64,000 bases of DNA, taken from NCBI RefSeq assembly GCF_014805625.2, contig NW_023998431.1, positions 5,551,542 to 5,615,541 of the forward strand, in the 5' to 3' direction. A program made the translations under genes and the position numbers. Origin of the DNA: Glossina fuscipes. Its lineage: Eukaryota; Arthropoda; Insecta; Diptera; Glossinidae. Within the stretch, counting starts at the first letter, position 1; the number at the start of each line of letters is the position of its first letter. The notes below the pieces were generated by a model. That model had not been told where the DNA came from, searched no databases, and saw only the letters and a list, made by a program, of their open reading frames with translations. Of the stretch, positions 36,430 through 48,060 are shown piece after piece.

Positions 36430-39400
36430 TCCACCCAAACCATATACTGGATACTTCACGAATGCTGATCAAAATTTATATTCCAAACAAGGAATTGGAT
36501 TTTTTATAAAATCAAGTATACCTCAAAAACGCATAAATTTAAGCTCAAACATATAAGCCGCAGCGATACAAATAATCTCAAACATAAAATTTACAGTGCT
36601 TTCGCTCTATATCCCACCTTCGCAATCGTTTTCTCAGGAAGAACTCTACAATTTATTCTCCGCAAAACAGGCCAAATTCCTCCTAGATAAAGCGAATTGG
36701 TTCAATTACTCCAAACAGGCCTAGTCATTTCTGAATTCAAAGCCATTTAACGGGAACTGCAACCATGATGCTGTTATTATGTCTGAAGCGATTCGCACAG
36801 CTGCTCATTTCTCTATTCCACAATCCAACAGCTTTTTCAAACGAGCTAGGCTTCCGTAACGGAACAACATGGTTTCGTTTTTGAGGAAAAATAAAATGAA
36901 TCTAAGGCACCGCTTTAAGAGATTTCCTGACCATGATCATTTGCTATTATACGAAAAGGCCAATGCTCTATTCAGGAAGGAATTACGAAAATCAAAGGCA
37001 CTTAATTTCGAACTTTTTTCGAGAGGAATTCATAGAAATACATCAATGAAAGTTGTCTGGAACAAAATCAATAGACTTAACGGAACTTCAAATCTGAACG
37101 AAATTTCTGCCGTCCGCACTCCCAATGAAACTTTATTTACTTTGGACAAATGTGGTGCGAATATTCCTCTGACAGCAACTTTTCCAGTGCTTTCATCGAA
37201 AATAAAACGACTACAATTTCTCTTTCAAATAGTATTGACAGATGTGCCACCTTCCTGGAAAATTGCGTATCTATCTTAGAATTTAAAAGTTGTCTCTTCA
37301 AATCGAAGGGGAGGACACCTGGTCTAGACCGCATCTCATACCAAATGATCAGTACTCTAATTCAAGTAAAAAGAAATTACTGGACCTATATAATACGGTA
37401 TTTTTGACTGGCCATATACCCTACATGTTGAAACTGGCAGCGGTTGTTCGAATTCCAAAGTGAAAAAATGTCTCCACCGTATCGGATTATCGCCCAATCT
37501 CTGTTTTACCTTGCCTCTCAAAGGTATTGGAAAAGATTATGGCATCTAGATTATCTTGGTTTCTTAAGTCCAAGAACCTGATAACAAAGCAACAAGTTGG
37601 TTTCAAGCGGGGTAGAGGGTGCATCAACGCTCTGTTACATTTTGATTATTTTACAAGCAAAGGAATTCCGAAATCATGTAACAATTCTCTCAATTGATTT
37701 TGAAAAAACATTTGACAGAGTTGGTCTTCACGTTATTTTAAGACTCTTGAAATCATGGAATGTTGGATCCAAATTTTTCAACTACATCAAATCATTCATG
37801 TCGCATCGGTGGTTTAAAGTTAGAATCAACAATCATCTCTCTGATTTCTTTCCGCTAATTAATGGCATTCCGCAAGGATCTCCGCTTTCTGTCATGCTTT
37901 TCCAGATCGCCTTCAACGAAATTAGCAAAATTCTTTGCCGTGTACCAAGAGTGGAACATTGTCTCTACGCGGACGATGTATACATTTTTACAAAAGAAAA
38001 AGATAGCACGAAGGCAATCAACATCCTCCAATCTATTGGACGAGAGATCTCCGCATGGACAAACTCGTCAGGGGCTAAAATTCCCATACAAAAATCTAAA
38101 AAAATACACATTTGTCGGAAGCAAATATGCGATGCAAGAAATCTACTGATGCATATTAATGACTTACCAGCACTAAACGTGCAGACGCTGCATATTCTCC
38201 GGCTCACTTTTTCCAACAAATATCGGTTAAAAAATTTTATTTTAACAAGGGTGAATTTCATACAGTACGTTGCTTGGAGAAGCCATGCGCATATTAACAC
38301 TGTTGCTTATCTTACTAAAATGCTTGTATTAAGCAAGATTGACTATGCTTTGATAATTTATGGCAATAGCTGCAAATCTAATATCAACATCCTTAAACCG
38401 GTCTGTCACCAAGCCGTCAGAGCAAGTTGTTATGCTTTTCGGACGACGCCCATAAATAATATTATAAGTATAAAAGTCTCCCAACTTTAGAAAATAGACT
38501 TTATGAGTTAAAAGCTAAAATAGTCCCTAAGCTTCTTAATTCAAACAAATCCATTCTCGGTGATGACGTAAGAAAGATTACTATTGCGAAGAAAATTCCA
38601 AAGTCACCATCTGCAATTGACCATTGTTTGTGCATCGCAAAGGAATTGAACATTCCCTTAACAATTTCCCGCTCTTTTGGTGTTAAACCTCCCTGGATTT
38701 TGAAAGACTGCTCCTTTGACATCTCACTGTCTATGCACAAAAAAGAAGATACTCCAAATTACGTCTTCAGGAATCTAATAATAGCTGAAAAAACCCAAAT
38801 ATTGGAGAGTACTGGTTGGAATTTTTTAAACACAGACGGCTCAAAATCTTCTGGTCTGCCTCCTGCTTGTGCCGTGGTAGATGCTAAAGGACAGGTTCTT
38901 CTCAATCACATATTTCACGAAAATACTTCAATCTTCATAACCGAAGCCAGAGCTATCCTTCACGCTGCGAATCCTGCCCATAAAAACAAACTCAAACCCG
39001 TCATTGTTACCGACAGTTTGTCTGTATTACAAGCTATTCGAAATCCTTCGACTTCAAGATGAAGCACCATCAACAAATTAAGGAATATAATTACAAAACC
39101 CGATGGAAAAATTAAAATTTTATGGGTAACAAGTCACATCGGTTTATTGGGAAATGAGCAGGCTGATCGAGCGGCACAGTATGCTGCTTCTGCTCCTCTA
39201 ATTATGGATGATGTCATGGTAAAGTTGGATCTTCATGGAAGATGCATTGAAAGAAAAGTTAAAGAGAAAATTGCAGAAAAAAATTTACAATACCATCATC
39301 AACACTACTCTTCCATTAACCCCCAATTAACTCCACCTTTATGTCCAACAAATGTTGAGAAAACCAAGACCCAAACATTTTCGAGAATTCGCCTTGGTCA

Positions 39401-39626
39401 TACAATTGCAACCCACCAATGGATCTTGAAGAAGTCTTCCTCCGCAATCTGCAGTTGTGGACAAACTCTCACTATAAAGCACATTCTCTGCGACTGCCTT
39501 AACTTTTCCTTGGCTAGAAGTATTGCATTTGGAACGACTAACCCTTTGGACATTCTAAAATCAGCTTCAGAACAGAATATCAATTCAATATATTACTTTA
39601 TTAATACTACTAAGCTCATTATCTAA
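36430..39626 (+). pseudogene. Endonuclease/RT/RNase H ORF2 of the I-clade element
   Basis: Endonuclease: only an internal part is visible (G-I-G-F-F-I-K-S-S-I at about 36493; S-L-Y-I-P-P-S at about 36607); the start of the domain is absent. Reverse transcriptase: 36869-38490 in pieces, the main frame being 37597-38490 with S-I-D-F-E-K-T-F-D (catalytic Asp codon at 37696), G-I-P-Q-G-S-P-L and Y-A-D-D (codons from 37966). Both catalytic sites are intact. RNase H: N-T-D-G-S-K at about 38832, T-E-A-R-A at 38940 and V-T-D-S-L-S at 39007, then after a stop W-V-T-S-H-I-G and N-E-Q-A-D at 39120-39165. The C-terminal Cys cluster runs to 39626. At least four frame breaks remove function. Confidence 0.85.
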
Positions 39627-40057
39627 TGTATATTTATTTAAATTAGAGGTGATTTCATTAGTCTAAATTTATCATAATAATAATAATAAATCAATTTCAG
39701 AAACATATAGATGTTCCAAATTTTTCCCCAAATAACTCGGCATCGAATCTGTTGGAAAAACACGAAAGAAAGAAAAAAGGTATCCATCACGTGACAGTAT
39801 AATATTTGTGCTCACCGTAAATAAGATCAATTTGACGACGGTTGGAGGCTTTCCACTTTCAAAAAAGTTCTCGTTGAGCTGCTTTTGCAGTCGCTTTAGA
39901 AATAACTGAGAGAATATCAGAAGGCCAGAGGAGATGGATGTGGATTTGCATTGTAAAAACTTTGTGGATGTAAATCTCTAATCGCAGCAGTAATGAATGA
40001 CGTAACTAATATAAATGGTACAGAAATTAGTTTTTCTTTTTTAATTTTGAACATAAA

Positions 40058-40880
40058 ACAAGTAAGAAAATTACATTCGGTAGTGACCGAACCTTTTGTA
40101 CCCATTACCGTTATCCTAAAACAGACCAAAAAATAAAATAACTAAATTTTACGGAGTAAGGGCGGCTGATTTTTTTCTTGTTTCAAACTAAGGGTTTTTG
40201 TCATAGAGGCATGAGGGCGTTGTAGGCGTGTCAAGTTTAGTCAAATCAAAAGTTTAAGTCAAATCGAAATTCTTTTGCAAATTTGTAGGCGATATCTTCA
40301 CTTTCACGAAAGGAAGAATGTTTAACACAAATACTATAAAGTTGCGACATATGGAAAGACGAACAGGCGGATATTTTTAGGTGCAGTTCACAGTTGAAAT
40401 TAGCCAAGAATTTAAATACTTTATGAGGTTTATGGAGCTTATTTCTGCGCTTTGTAAAAAAAATTAAAATTTGATACACTAGAATAGTGGGTAGGCCTGG
40501 TCAACTTTTTCCATTTTTGTACATAAATGCTACCGCTTCGCCCAGACAATACGCGTTAAAGTTTTTGTATATTTATTTGTTATAGTTTATAGTATAAGTA
40601 CAGTAATGAACAAAAAACCATTTTTTTATTCCTTTCGAAAAACAGAGTGGTGCCGTGGGTTCCTCGACTGATTTGGCCCCTATTGCATACCAATCTGCTT
40701 GCAAGAACTTTCAATTTCGCTGCCAAAGTTGAAAACGACAGCTTCATTTTTGCGGCCAGGAGAATGTTCGCAATAGAATCAAGAATATATATACTTTGTG
40801 GGATCTCTGATGCTTCCTTCGGGGGGTTGCATACGTTTTGACAAAATGAACATTCCTCTCATCCTTCATAGATAGATATA
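40058..40880 (+). repeat. Dispersed repeat family 1, copy C
   Basis: The copy opens 'acaagtaagaaaattacatt' then 'gtgaccgaaccttttgtacc', follows the family order ('catagaggcatgagggcg', 'aaattcttttgcaaa', 'ccatttttgtacataaatgc') and closes with 'acaaaatgaacattcc'. It is in the same orientation as copy A but clearly older, with substitutions throughout. It lies only about 360 bp past the I-clade element. Confidence 0.75.
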
Positions 40881-40892
40881 AAAGCAACAAGT

Positions 40893-41215
40893 GCAAAAAT
40901 TATATTTATCTATGACCGAACCTTTTACACCAGACATCTTTCAAAAAAAAAAAAAACGACAAAAACTTATTTTTGTTACTTTATAATATTGGGTGAACTT
41001 GAACGACTTTCTTCATCCTTTGAACAACTATTGCACGATCAACCATAGAACGTAGAACATAAGTAAAACGTTTTATCGTTATATCTGTTGTAGTTTATAG
41101 GAAATAATTAAAGCTTTTTTGTTGTTAAAATCAACTGTGTTATGTTATGCTGTAGACGGATACTTTCACCCATGCAATGGTCCGTTAGCAATACACCTAC
41201 TTGCATATCGTCCAA
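40893..41215 (+). repeat. Dispersed repeat family 1, partial tandem copy
   Basis: A second start, 'tatgaccgaaccttttacac', follows copy C directly and continues with 'ctttataatattgggtgaac' and 'tgttgtagtttatagg'. It appears 3'-truncated. Its end is approximate. Confidence 0.5.
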
Positions 41216-42194
41216 TGCTTTTGCCTAATTCGAGATTGACATCCCAAGCCTTGTGACCAAGAAAGTGTCCATCGTATACCTATTCGCTGATTGATGTAGG
41301 AACCTACCTACCTAGATCGAGCTCAATTTGTATCACTATTATTATATGTAATAATTCTGTTTTTGTTTCTCGTCGTCAAAACGTATTGCTTACGTTATTG
41401 CTAATTGTAGGATGTAAGTTGCGATGCACGTTAATGACCAATCGAATGAGTACAGTCACCTTGTTTATGCAATTTGCTGGTTAAGTTGGTACTTGTATTT
41501 CTATATACTGGCCCAAATCAGTGTGTATTTAAGTTAGTAATTGCTAATTTAAAAATCTATTATACAACGTCATATATTCCTTCCAGTCACTTTACAGCTT
41601 CATAAGTCTCTTAAGCCGAACTTAAGCCTTTATATAATCAAAAGGCGATACCGGCGATAAGTAAGTAATAGCAGCAATGATAATATTTGCATATACATAT
41701 ATTTTATATAGCTAATATAATAACCAAGAATAGGTAGAAAAAACTAAATCCCAGACCGATATCTAATAGATATTAAAATTTTTGCTTTTTGCAACATTTT
41801 TTCGATGTTTGTGATATTCAAAGAAAAATATATGTAATATTTGTCAACCGAATTTTTATGTATAACTCGATTCTGGAATTTTAGCTCGCATTCTTCAATG
41901 ATGCAAAGGCAATATGAAAATTAATACATTCCTATTTCTTAGCGAATATGTATATACTTATTGCAGTTACTTCAACAGGGGGTTTCGTTTTTCTTTTCTT
42001 TAAACGGCACATCTTAGTACCTTCTAACCATCCAGTTTTGCAGCGCTAAAGACTAATTTTAGAGATGATAAAATTCTGTGCTTTATTATCTTTCTTATTA
42101 TTGAAAATCCGAGCAACTAGAAGTTTTGTAGATTTATTTTATAAAATTGATTGATTACCTGTTGATCTTGATTCTTAATATATTGTTTGGAGAT
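41216..42194. other. Intergenic region downstream of CASD1 homologue
   Basis: AT-rich with no gene. It contains the likely 3' processing region of the minus-strand gene at its right edge. Confidence 0.45.
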
Positions 42195-42200
42195 TTTATT
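42195..42200 (-). promoter_or_regulatory. Polyadenylation signal for CASD1 homologue
   Basis: AATAAA on the minus strand lies 30 nt after the stop codon of the proposed last exon (42230). The alternative stop at 42764 has no AATAAA within the next 100 nt or so, which favours use of the extra exon. Confidence 0.5.
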
Positions 42201-42229
42201 GCTTTCAAGTATTTTTGACATACTTAATA

Positions 42230-45200
42230 TCATGATTTCATAGTTGAGCTTTTTATTGTTTGGAAACTTTTCTTGCGTTTCTTTTTTTTTTCTAATTTGT
42301 GCTTGAGGTAAGCTAAAGAAATAAAATAAAAATACAATAATTAATAACTTATAACAAATATTATGTATAAAATATATACATGTTATATATAAATGAATAA
42401 TACATTACAAAATGTTTAACAAAAAGGAAAAAATTGAATCGGCTAAAGCCGTATATTACATACCCATCACCCAGCTTACTGAAAATTCCATATCAAACTA
42501 AATTTTAAGTACTTTCAATAATAAAAAAAAAAATTAATAAATAAATAAACGGACATAACAGAATAAATCAGAGTTTGCTCAATTGATTACAACGGATTGA
42601 CTGTAGAATTTAGTTATCCTTGGTGAAGGGTATAAAGCTGAATGCTAACAAAAAAAAATTCTAATTGTTAAAGCTATCACTTTACTATTACTAGATACAT
42701 ACTTAAGTAGATGCGATTGTATTGACTTATTCAAACCGGCATATTAAGGTGTTTTTACGAAATTCAAAACATACCATCGGAGTGAGCAATAGGTATTAAT
42801 ATAATAAGAAATATTATAAAATTACGAGTCACTAGTTTCCAATCATTGGGTACTGCCACGGGCAGTAAAATTTGTGTAATTCGGTGCACTTCATGTGAGG
42901 CACATACAAAGATAAACGAAGTAATAATCATGTTGAGCGTAGGAAAGCCGGGCAGTAGAACTAAAACCCCATGACGGTCTGCAGCCAACCAAATGTGATA
43001 CTGACAAATAAAAAGTTCGAGCGAAATGCGACCGAACCAGGCAAAAAATGTGGAATAGCGAGTGCGCAGAATACCCGATATATTGCGCAATACAATGTAA
43101 CCAACTATGGGAATAAAAACAATATATGAATGAATTTCTTCACAATTTTGTTCGTTGCGACAAAGAAACGAGAATGCAGTGTAAAAACCAACGCTCAAAA
43201 GAGCTAAAAATGTTACGGTAATGGAAGTGCGTCGAGCAAATAGATTCCCGTGATTGTTATCATCAAAAATACTATATTTTTGTGCTACATGAAAGCAAGC
43301 GGCAAATATCATACCAAATATAATAGTGTAACGATCCAGTTTCCATTGATACCACCATTCATGTATATCATCATCCGTAGTAACAAATAAAGCTTTCCAT
43401 GGACGGGTAACAAAAATTCTCTCAAAGAATACTTCAGACATAAACAAAATTGTAATGACACTGAAACAGCCCACAAATTTGCCCACCAAGTAAAGGTAAT
43501 GTAATGGGTTTGCGTCCACAGATTGAGCCGTAATGCGTGGCGGTAAAGAAAGTAGAAAATATATAATGCACATCCAAAATGATAGCAACGGTACAAAGTA
43601 ATAAAATTGATAAGGACGATTCATACAAAAACACAGAATTACGGTCATAAAATTTAAACGAAACATCACTTGAAAAAAGCGCACGAAGCTTGAATTGCCT
43701 GTCTGCCACATGTATTCAAAATGCATATAACCTGTATGGAAGAGATAGCCGCTAATTAAGAGCTTAATATGCATGTGTATGGGCAAGACACGGTGAGCGC
43801 CAGTCATGTAATATATTAAGACTACTAATAAAATCCAGCCTTTTAATTCATCTGATTGATCTCGATTTAGTACCTTGGTAAAGCGGGAGTCCTCCGTAAA
43901 AAAGAGACCCAAAACAAATACATAACCGACTGGTATCCAAAAACTGAACTCCGAATAGTATTTGTTCTCTTTCATAAAGAAATTGGTGCGATCACAGATG
44001 TAAAAGTAAGCCATAATAATTCCTAACATGGCCAAGGATACAACTGGTGTAGTGTAATCCATACTGCTGTTAGGCAAATTTAAAGTAGAACCATTTACGT
44101 TAGCGGCACAATGTAAACCATTATGCTGAGGCTGCATGGGTGTGTATAAGGTTTGACCACGCAAATGTAAAAGCCATCGGCGCAAATATATGCCACATAC
44201 CAAAGCAATACTAAAAAGAAAGAAACACAACAATAATGTCGTCAACATAAAAATGACTGATAAATATATACCATACTGCAAATACAGCGTATGTAACTAT
44301 TTGAAGTAGAGTATAAGGTTCTGCACTACTGCAACAACTGCCATCGTTATAGTTCATGTAATCATTACAGTACATATTTAACAACAACTGTGTATAATGT
44401 CGTAATCCCAGATCGCACAATTTATAGCCATCTATTGCGCTATCCGTTAACCCGGTCGATATTTGCCAAGCAGCTTCCCAAACAGTAATATCTGCATAAC
44501 GGAAAACGCTACGGGCCACTTGGTTCAAGCGATCTATATCTTTATTCAGCACGGCTTTCCAATTGTCAACAAGTTTTTCTTCATTAACCCGATCTTGCAA
44601 TTTCCACAATACCTTTGATTTCTGTGTAATCAAATGTTCAAATGGTACCACTAGTCTAGTTAGGTTATTGTTATAAGCTTTTAATAAGTCTTCAGTAACA
44701 TTGCCGTATGTGAAATGACGATAAGTGAAACCAATAACAAAAACCGCATTTTCCTCTGCATCTTCTAATTTGGTCAACCGGCCAAGTAATACATCGGATA
44801 CCTCATCTGCGTGTATGTATGTAGCACGCATGCTAAGTTTACGATCTTCGAAATTCGTGTCAATGGCTGGTTGCAAAAGCATTGAGCCGTTGTCATCATC
44901 ATTGGGTTGCAAGTGATTTATAAAGTGTTTATACAACAGATGAATTGAATAATCGCCGATAAAAATGAAGTGATTTTTATAACTCCAAAATGCCAGATAA
45001 CGCAAGCAACGGCGTGTATCACTATGGTATTAAGAATAATAGTAAGTAAAATAAACGTTATCAACTCGTTTGCCCTACAACCAACATCCACAAACATAAA
45101 CATTGCTCTGAGTCAGAGGTTAATAATATTTGAAATACTTATCACGGGTAAAGAACTTACGTTTGTGTATATTTGTGCATCATACAACCGTATGGTTGCC

Positions 45201-45496
45201 ATTCATTATCGCCTTTAAAACGTCCCTTGGATAAAAGCCACTGACAAGAGTCACTTCCTGTAATACAAGATATAACAATGCATTTATGTATCATTTCTTT
45301 AATTCCACATACCATATTGCCAATTTAATATTCCATGGTAGACAATAAAACCAATTACTGTAATTAAGGCCAATTTCTTAAAATTGTTAGCATTTAATTG
45401 TTGTATAAAGTATTCAGCTTTTGAATTGCTGCCACTTTGTCTTGTACTATCGGAAGCACTATTTTGTAAAGCATTTAACTCAAATTCTTCGTTCAT
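42230..45496 (-). CDS. CASD1: CASD1-type sialate O-acetyltransferase homologue
   Basis: Family role: multi-pass Golgi protein that transfers acetyl from acetyl-CoA to sialic acid, with a lumenal SGNH esterase-like domain followed by a Cas1 membrane acyltransferase domain. Exons (minus): 45496-45313, 45257-45161, 45021-44277, 44210-42775 and probably 42312-42230. About 845 residues, against about 800 in vertebrates. Seen: a signal anchor at residues 40-58, Q-W-L-L-S-K-G-R-F plus W-Q-P-Y-G-C-M-M-H-K-Y in exon 2, F-I-G-D-Y in exon 3, many helices and conserved C-D-R-T-N-F-F-M-K-E-N and F-A-W-F-G-R-I-S-L-E-L in exon 4. Oddities: the active-site Ser reads Tyr and the active-site His reads Lys (see findings). 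Exons 3 and 4 need a frame change of one base at an otherwise perfect 66-nt intron (44276-44211). Stop at 42764 if the last intron is retained. Confidence 0.88.
42425..42640. repeat. Short family-1 derivative in the last CASD1 intron
   Basis: Ends read 'ttacatacccatcaccc' and 'ggtgaagggtataaagc', which are imperfect inverted versions of each other and resemble family-1 termini. The roughly 200-bp interior is AT-rich. It looks like an internally deleted copy. It sits wholly inside the proposed intron 42313-42774. Confidence 0.5.
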
Positions 45497-46600
45497 CGTG
45501 GTTTAGTAATTTTCGTCTAGCTTTTACAACTAATTAATACATCCTACATGTAAAGACATAAATGATTAAATAAACTATTCTGTTACACTTCTATATATTC
45601 TTGATTGTTCCTCCTTTTTGTTTACATGTCTTAAGAATCGAATTGGATGAAACATCCTTAATAGACAGTTGCGAATATGCGTAATTTTTATAATATAAAC
45701 AAAAAACATATGTTATTTGAGAGTTTGAAGTGTAAGGGCTTAGTTAGTAAACTCAAAATATCGACTCGCTTCAGGTCATGCCACGATTTTATTTAATTTA
45801 TATATATTTGATTGTTTAATAGTCATTTACTTTTCGTTCTCAAGAACTAAAAAAAAAACTGTTGTTATGTAATAGTAATGGTCTAATATATATGATTACA
45901 TAAGAAGCAAATTACGATACAGAGAAGGCTAGCAATTATTGAACATTATTCGACTTTTCGAGATCTATATCGAGTTATATCGAGAACGGATATTCATCTA
46001 TTAATAATCTCAATATTGACAATTATACAATTTTAAATGCGTCTCTCAAGCATTTTAATTTTTGAAGCTATTTAATTTCGAGAAAAATATATAATATCAT
46101 AAACAATAGAGAAATGCAATCAATTTCTTTATATTTGAATTATGTTTTGCGGATTAATTTCTAAACATCCTGGACATTCTTGAAGTCGTCCTAATTCTTC
46201 TTCTACTCAGCAAATCAACAATCGAAAATTCGCTGAGATGTGTAAAAAAGGCTTAATGTGCAGACAGAGTTCTTTGTTTGAGCCTTAGTAAAGGAGTTAG
46301 GGTTAGTTTTAGTATGTAATTATTATTATTTATTTATTTTATTATTTCTTTGTATTTCGTAATTAGGACTATAAACGATTAATGTCTTGTTAATTTTGCC
46401 ACGTAATTTCTTTAAATTTTATAAAAATATGCATATTATTCGTCCACCACGTAGGATAGAACAGCGAGGAGTAAATTTCGTAGTGTAAGAAGTATTGTAG
46501 TACATGAGTATAAAGTGTCATATGAAAGAACCGATTAGTGCGAGAGTAGAAAAAGTGTAAAAGAGAGTAGATTCATAATCTGGCTGTAAATGTTTATATA
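45497..46600. other. Region upstream of CASD1 homologue
   Basis: Presumed 5' untranslated and promoter sequence of the minus-strand gene near 45497-45700, then AT-rich spacer. I see no core promoter motif I would commit to. Confidence 0.4.
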
Positions 46601-48060
46601 TCTTGATAACGCTGCTAAATTGTGAGACTACGAAATGTCAAGATTGCTGCGGTAATGAAAACCACAAGCACCCAATTTGCGAAATGTGAAATGGCGTATA
46701 AAACTGGCAGAAAATTGAATGCGATCAGGAGATTGTAAGATCCCACATCGACTGTGTTAATTTTAAATAGATGATCATTACATCTCATGTGGTTAATCAA
46801 CAACTGGCTAATAAGGCAAATAATTTCACGCCTGAGACCGAAATTGATAAAAAAATTGATATTTGTGCAAATAAAGAATATAAGTGACGATCATAAAATG
46901 AATTACTCCATTGCTATTGCCCAGATAAAACTGAGTGTTTCTTGTCGATTACCCTCAAATCTACAGAAAGCAGAGCGTGATCACTAAAATGAGATGGTCT
47001 AGAAGATTCAATTTTATCTGAAGTGATGTTGGCAAACCCAGAAAAGTGAACACAAATACACCAGATTTGAGGCTATATAGTAAAAATCTGATTTCTAATA
47101 TGTAAAACTGTGCTTTATTTAAGCGAAATGATGGCAAAGCGGATAAGACAGATTTACTGCCTTGCACTATAAGAAATTTTTTTGGAAACTGAGTACTAGC
47201 TAGGCAGATGGGTTCCAGGATCGCAATATATTCAACCGAAAATATAGTGGTACAGTGGTGATCTGATAAGTAAGCTTCTATATTAATATTTGAAAAGCAA
47301 AAATTGCTGCGTACAACATCGGTCTTCGATCAGTAAAGGTGAGTGAAAAATGTTTCCATGTTTGGTATTGACCAAGATCGAGTAGCGGTGACGTACTTCT
47401 ACCGGAATAACTCATTGGTAAGAACTTAATTACTGGCCGACAACATTGAGAACCAAAAGGAGTTTTGAGTAAGCTACATACATCGCTTCTTAGAATGTTG
47501 AAGTGATTAATTTTGTCGACAAAAATTTTAAAGAAGGAAGGAGAGAAATCGAGTAATATAAGGTCGTAAATGAAAGGTAAAGCCGGATGACTCTCAAAAG
47601 ATACAATTTTATTAAATGAAGAATTGGCCAGTGAACGAAATCTTTCTCGTCGAGGTATAACATTTCCCATCTGTTCCAAGATTTGTGTGTGGGTAGATTT
47701 CATGCCATCAAGAGCCAGACCAAACCATTTCCATTGAATTCTGCATAGTTTCAGGAGCAAACAGAGTGTTCTGATTTCGGCCTGACAGTTGAACCATATA
47801 AAAAGGGTCGGAGTGTGTGAGGTAAGTTAAAAACATTGTTTGGAAATCTTGTCCATGGAAGGAGCAGGAGAAAATTTCGAGTGTAGAACAAAGCCTAAAA
47901 AGTCGAACATTTGAACGAATGAAATAAAAGGACCAGATATGAGAAGTGAAGTAAGCGTGGAAAGGAATAACACTTACAATTTTGTTATATTTCGTCTCTG
48001 TAAGGGGGCCAACACAAAGATGCGTCATTTTACTTTTCGGACTAAAAAGTCCCAAGCGAT
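46601..48060 (-). other. Cluster of long minus-strand open frames, unidentified
   Basis: Three open minus-strand frames follow one another: 48055-47708 (115 codons), 47760-47278 (160 codons) and 46803-46615 (62 codons, ending in a hydrophobic segment). They overlap or abut in different frames, and 47277-46960 is also open in pieces. A 160-codon frame is unusual for random sequence this AT-rich. No domain is recognised. A decayed transmembrane-protein gene or the env-like or other region of a retroelement are both possible. I found no conserved motif to decide. Confidence 0.25.

Larger units (their letters stand above)
35205..39686 (+). mobile_element. I-clade non-LTR retrotransposon, internally deleted
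   Basis: The 4.5-kb insertion is bounded by an 11-bp direct repeat, taaatcaattt, at 35194-35204 and 39687-39697. This makes both ends credible: the 5' untranslated region starts near 35205 and the 3' end is a TAA-rich tail (39672-39690). Order on the plus strand: gag-like ORF (35506-36027 and beyond), CCHC remnants, a shortened endonuclease, reverse transcriptase, RNase H. RNase H inside the ORF2 polyprotein and the TAA tail are I-clade traits. Stops and frameshifts break ORF2, and the N-terminal half of the endonuclease is missing. It is an old or defective copy that could only move in trans, if at all. Confidence 0.88.

Noticed and set aside
37965..38300. 111-codon minus-strand open frame
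   Set aside because: Shadow of the reverse-transcriptase frame on the plus strand.
43309..43709. Two minus-strand frames of 91-95 codons
   Set aside because: Out-of-frame shadows within the large fourth exon of the CASD1 homologue.
42764..44281. Start of a separate gene at 44281
   Set aside because: The apparent start is a TTG inside the intron/exon-4 frame of the CASD1 homologue; the protein continues from exon 3.
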